DNA from: Limnomonas spitsbergensis | Lineage: Eukaryota > Chlorophyta > Chlorophyceae > Chlamydomonadales | Assembly: GCA_037349105.1 (NCBI GenBank) | Contig: JAYJMM010000076.1 | Span: 434,001 to 498,000 of the forward strand | Length of the DNA: 64,000 bases | Direction of reading: 5' to 3' | Part shown: piece by piece, positions 63,852-64,000 of the stretch | How positions within the stretch are numbered: position 1 is the first letter of the stretch | Layout of the letters: every line of letters starts with the position of its first letter | The notes under the pieces: generated by a model | Told to the model about the DNA's origin: nothing | The model's database searches: none | What the model saw: the letters and a program-made list of their open reading frames with translations, nothing else | Position numbers and translations under genes: made by a program

Positions 63852-64000
63852 CTGCGTGGGGTACATCCCGGCAGTACATTGAATCACAGCGGTACATAAT
63901 ATAATGGCGGTACAACACATCCCAGCAGTACAAAATTACCCCAGAACAACAGGGGCCAGGGTGTAGCTGAGCTGTGGCTTTAGCTGAACTTCAGGAGGTA
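63852..64000. other. Intron-like edge with GTACA and TAGCTGA repeats
   Basis: GGCAGTACATTGAATCACAGCGG-type short repeats are followed by a TAGCTGAGCTGTGGC element running to the window end. No exon seen. Confidence 0.6.

Overview
This window is nuclear eukaryotic DNA. Short exons are separated by long introns with GT..AG borders, and no rRNA, tRNA, operon or prokaryotic signal is visible. Interstitial CCCTAAA/CCCTGAA-type telomere-like tracts and a plant-type NAD+/nucleotide mitochondrial-family carrier point to the green lineage. The extreme load of intronic minisatellites suits a large-genome prasinophyte-like green alga. I cannot name the species; a Cymbomonas/Pyramimonas-like alga is only a guess. 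Nearly all very long open frames are artefacts of tandem repeats whose period is a multiple of 3.

Layout. Positions 1-17,760 are a 60-bp satellite of about 296 copies, lying in an intron of carrier gene copy 1. That gene's last three exons follow at 18,550-20,891. From 20,892 to 29,495 is intergenic DNA with a 21-bp array (24,096-25,738) and a C-rich 36-39-bp array (26,193-29,033). It ends in a truncated exon of a minus-strand gene. A junction near 29,495 starts a second copy of the same segment. Carrier gene copy 2 follows with eleven visible exons (29,495-46,709, plus strand): an EF-hand N-terminal domain followed by a complete three-repeat SLC25 carrier of the NDT (NAD+ transporter)/SLC25A32-like type. 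Its introns hold repeat arrays, including the 60-bp satellite at only about 19-20 copies (41,605-42,760) and a roughly 115-copy (CCGATG)n tract (45,412-46,098). The shared segment ends near 52,096. Beyond it are exons of a minus-strand gene for an unrecognised, probably organelle-targeted membrane protein (55,289-53,957, possibly continuing at 52,101-51,928), a Tc1/mariner-like MITE (55,815-55,997), a short minus-strand terminal exon (57,279-57,121), a 5.2-kb mixed 28-bp/76-bp minisatellite block, and one more minus-strand exon at 63,851-63,735.

Two observations stand out. (1) The window is a tandem duplication with unit 2 about 22.6 kb long, or two haplotypes joined by the assembler. The copies are near-identical in single-copy sequence but differ wildly in the length of each tandem array. 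(2) Most exons of the carrier are flanked by several decayed tandem copies of their own exon edge plus splice site, with one intact copy. Minus-strand exons show the same habit. This suggests that introns here grew by repeated tandem duplication across exon/intron junctions. The carrier itself, an NDT-type transporter behind EF-hands, is an unusual domain combination.
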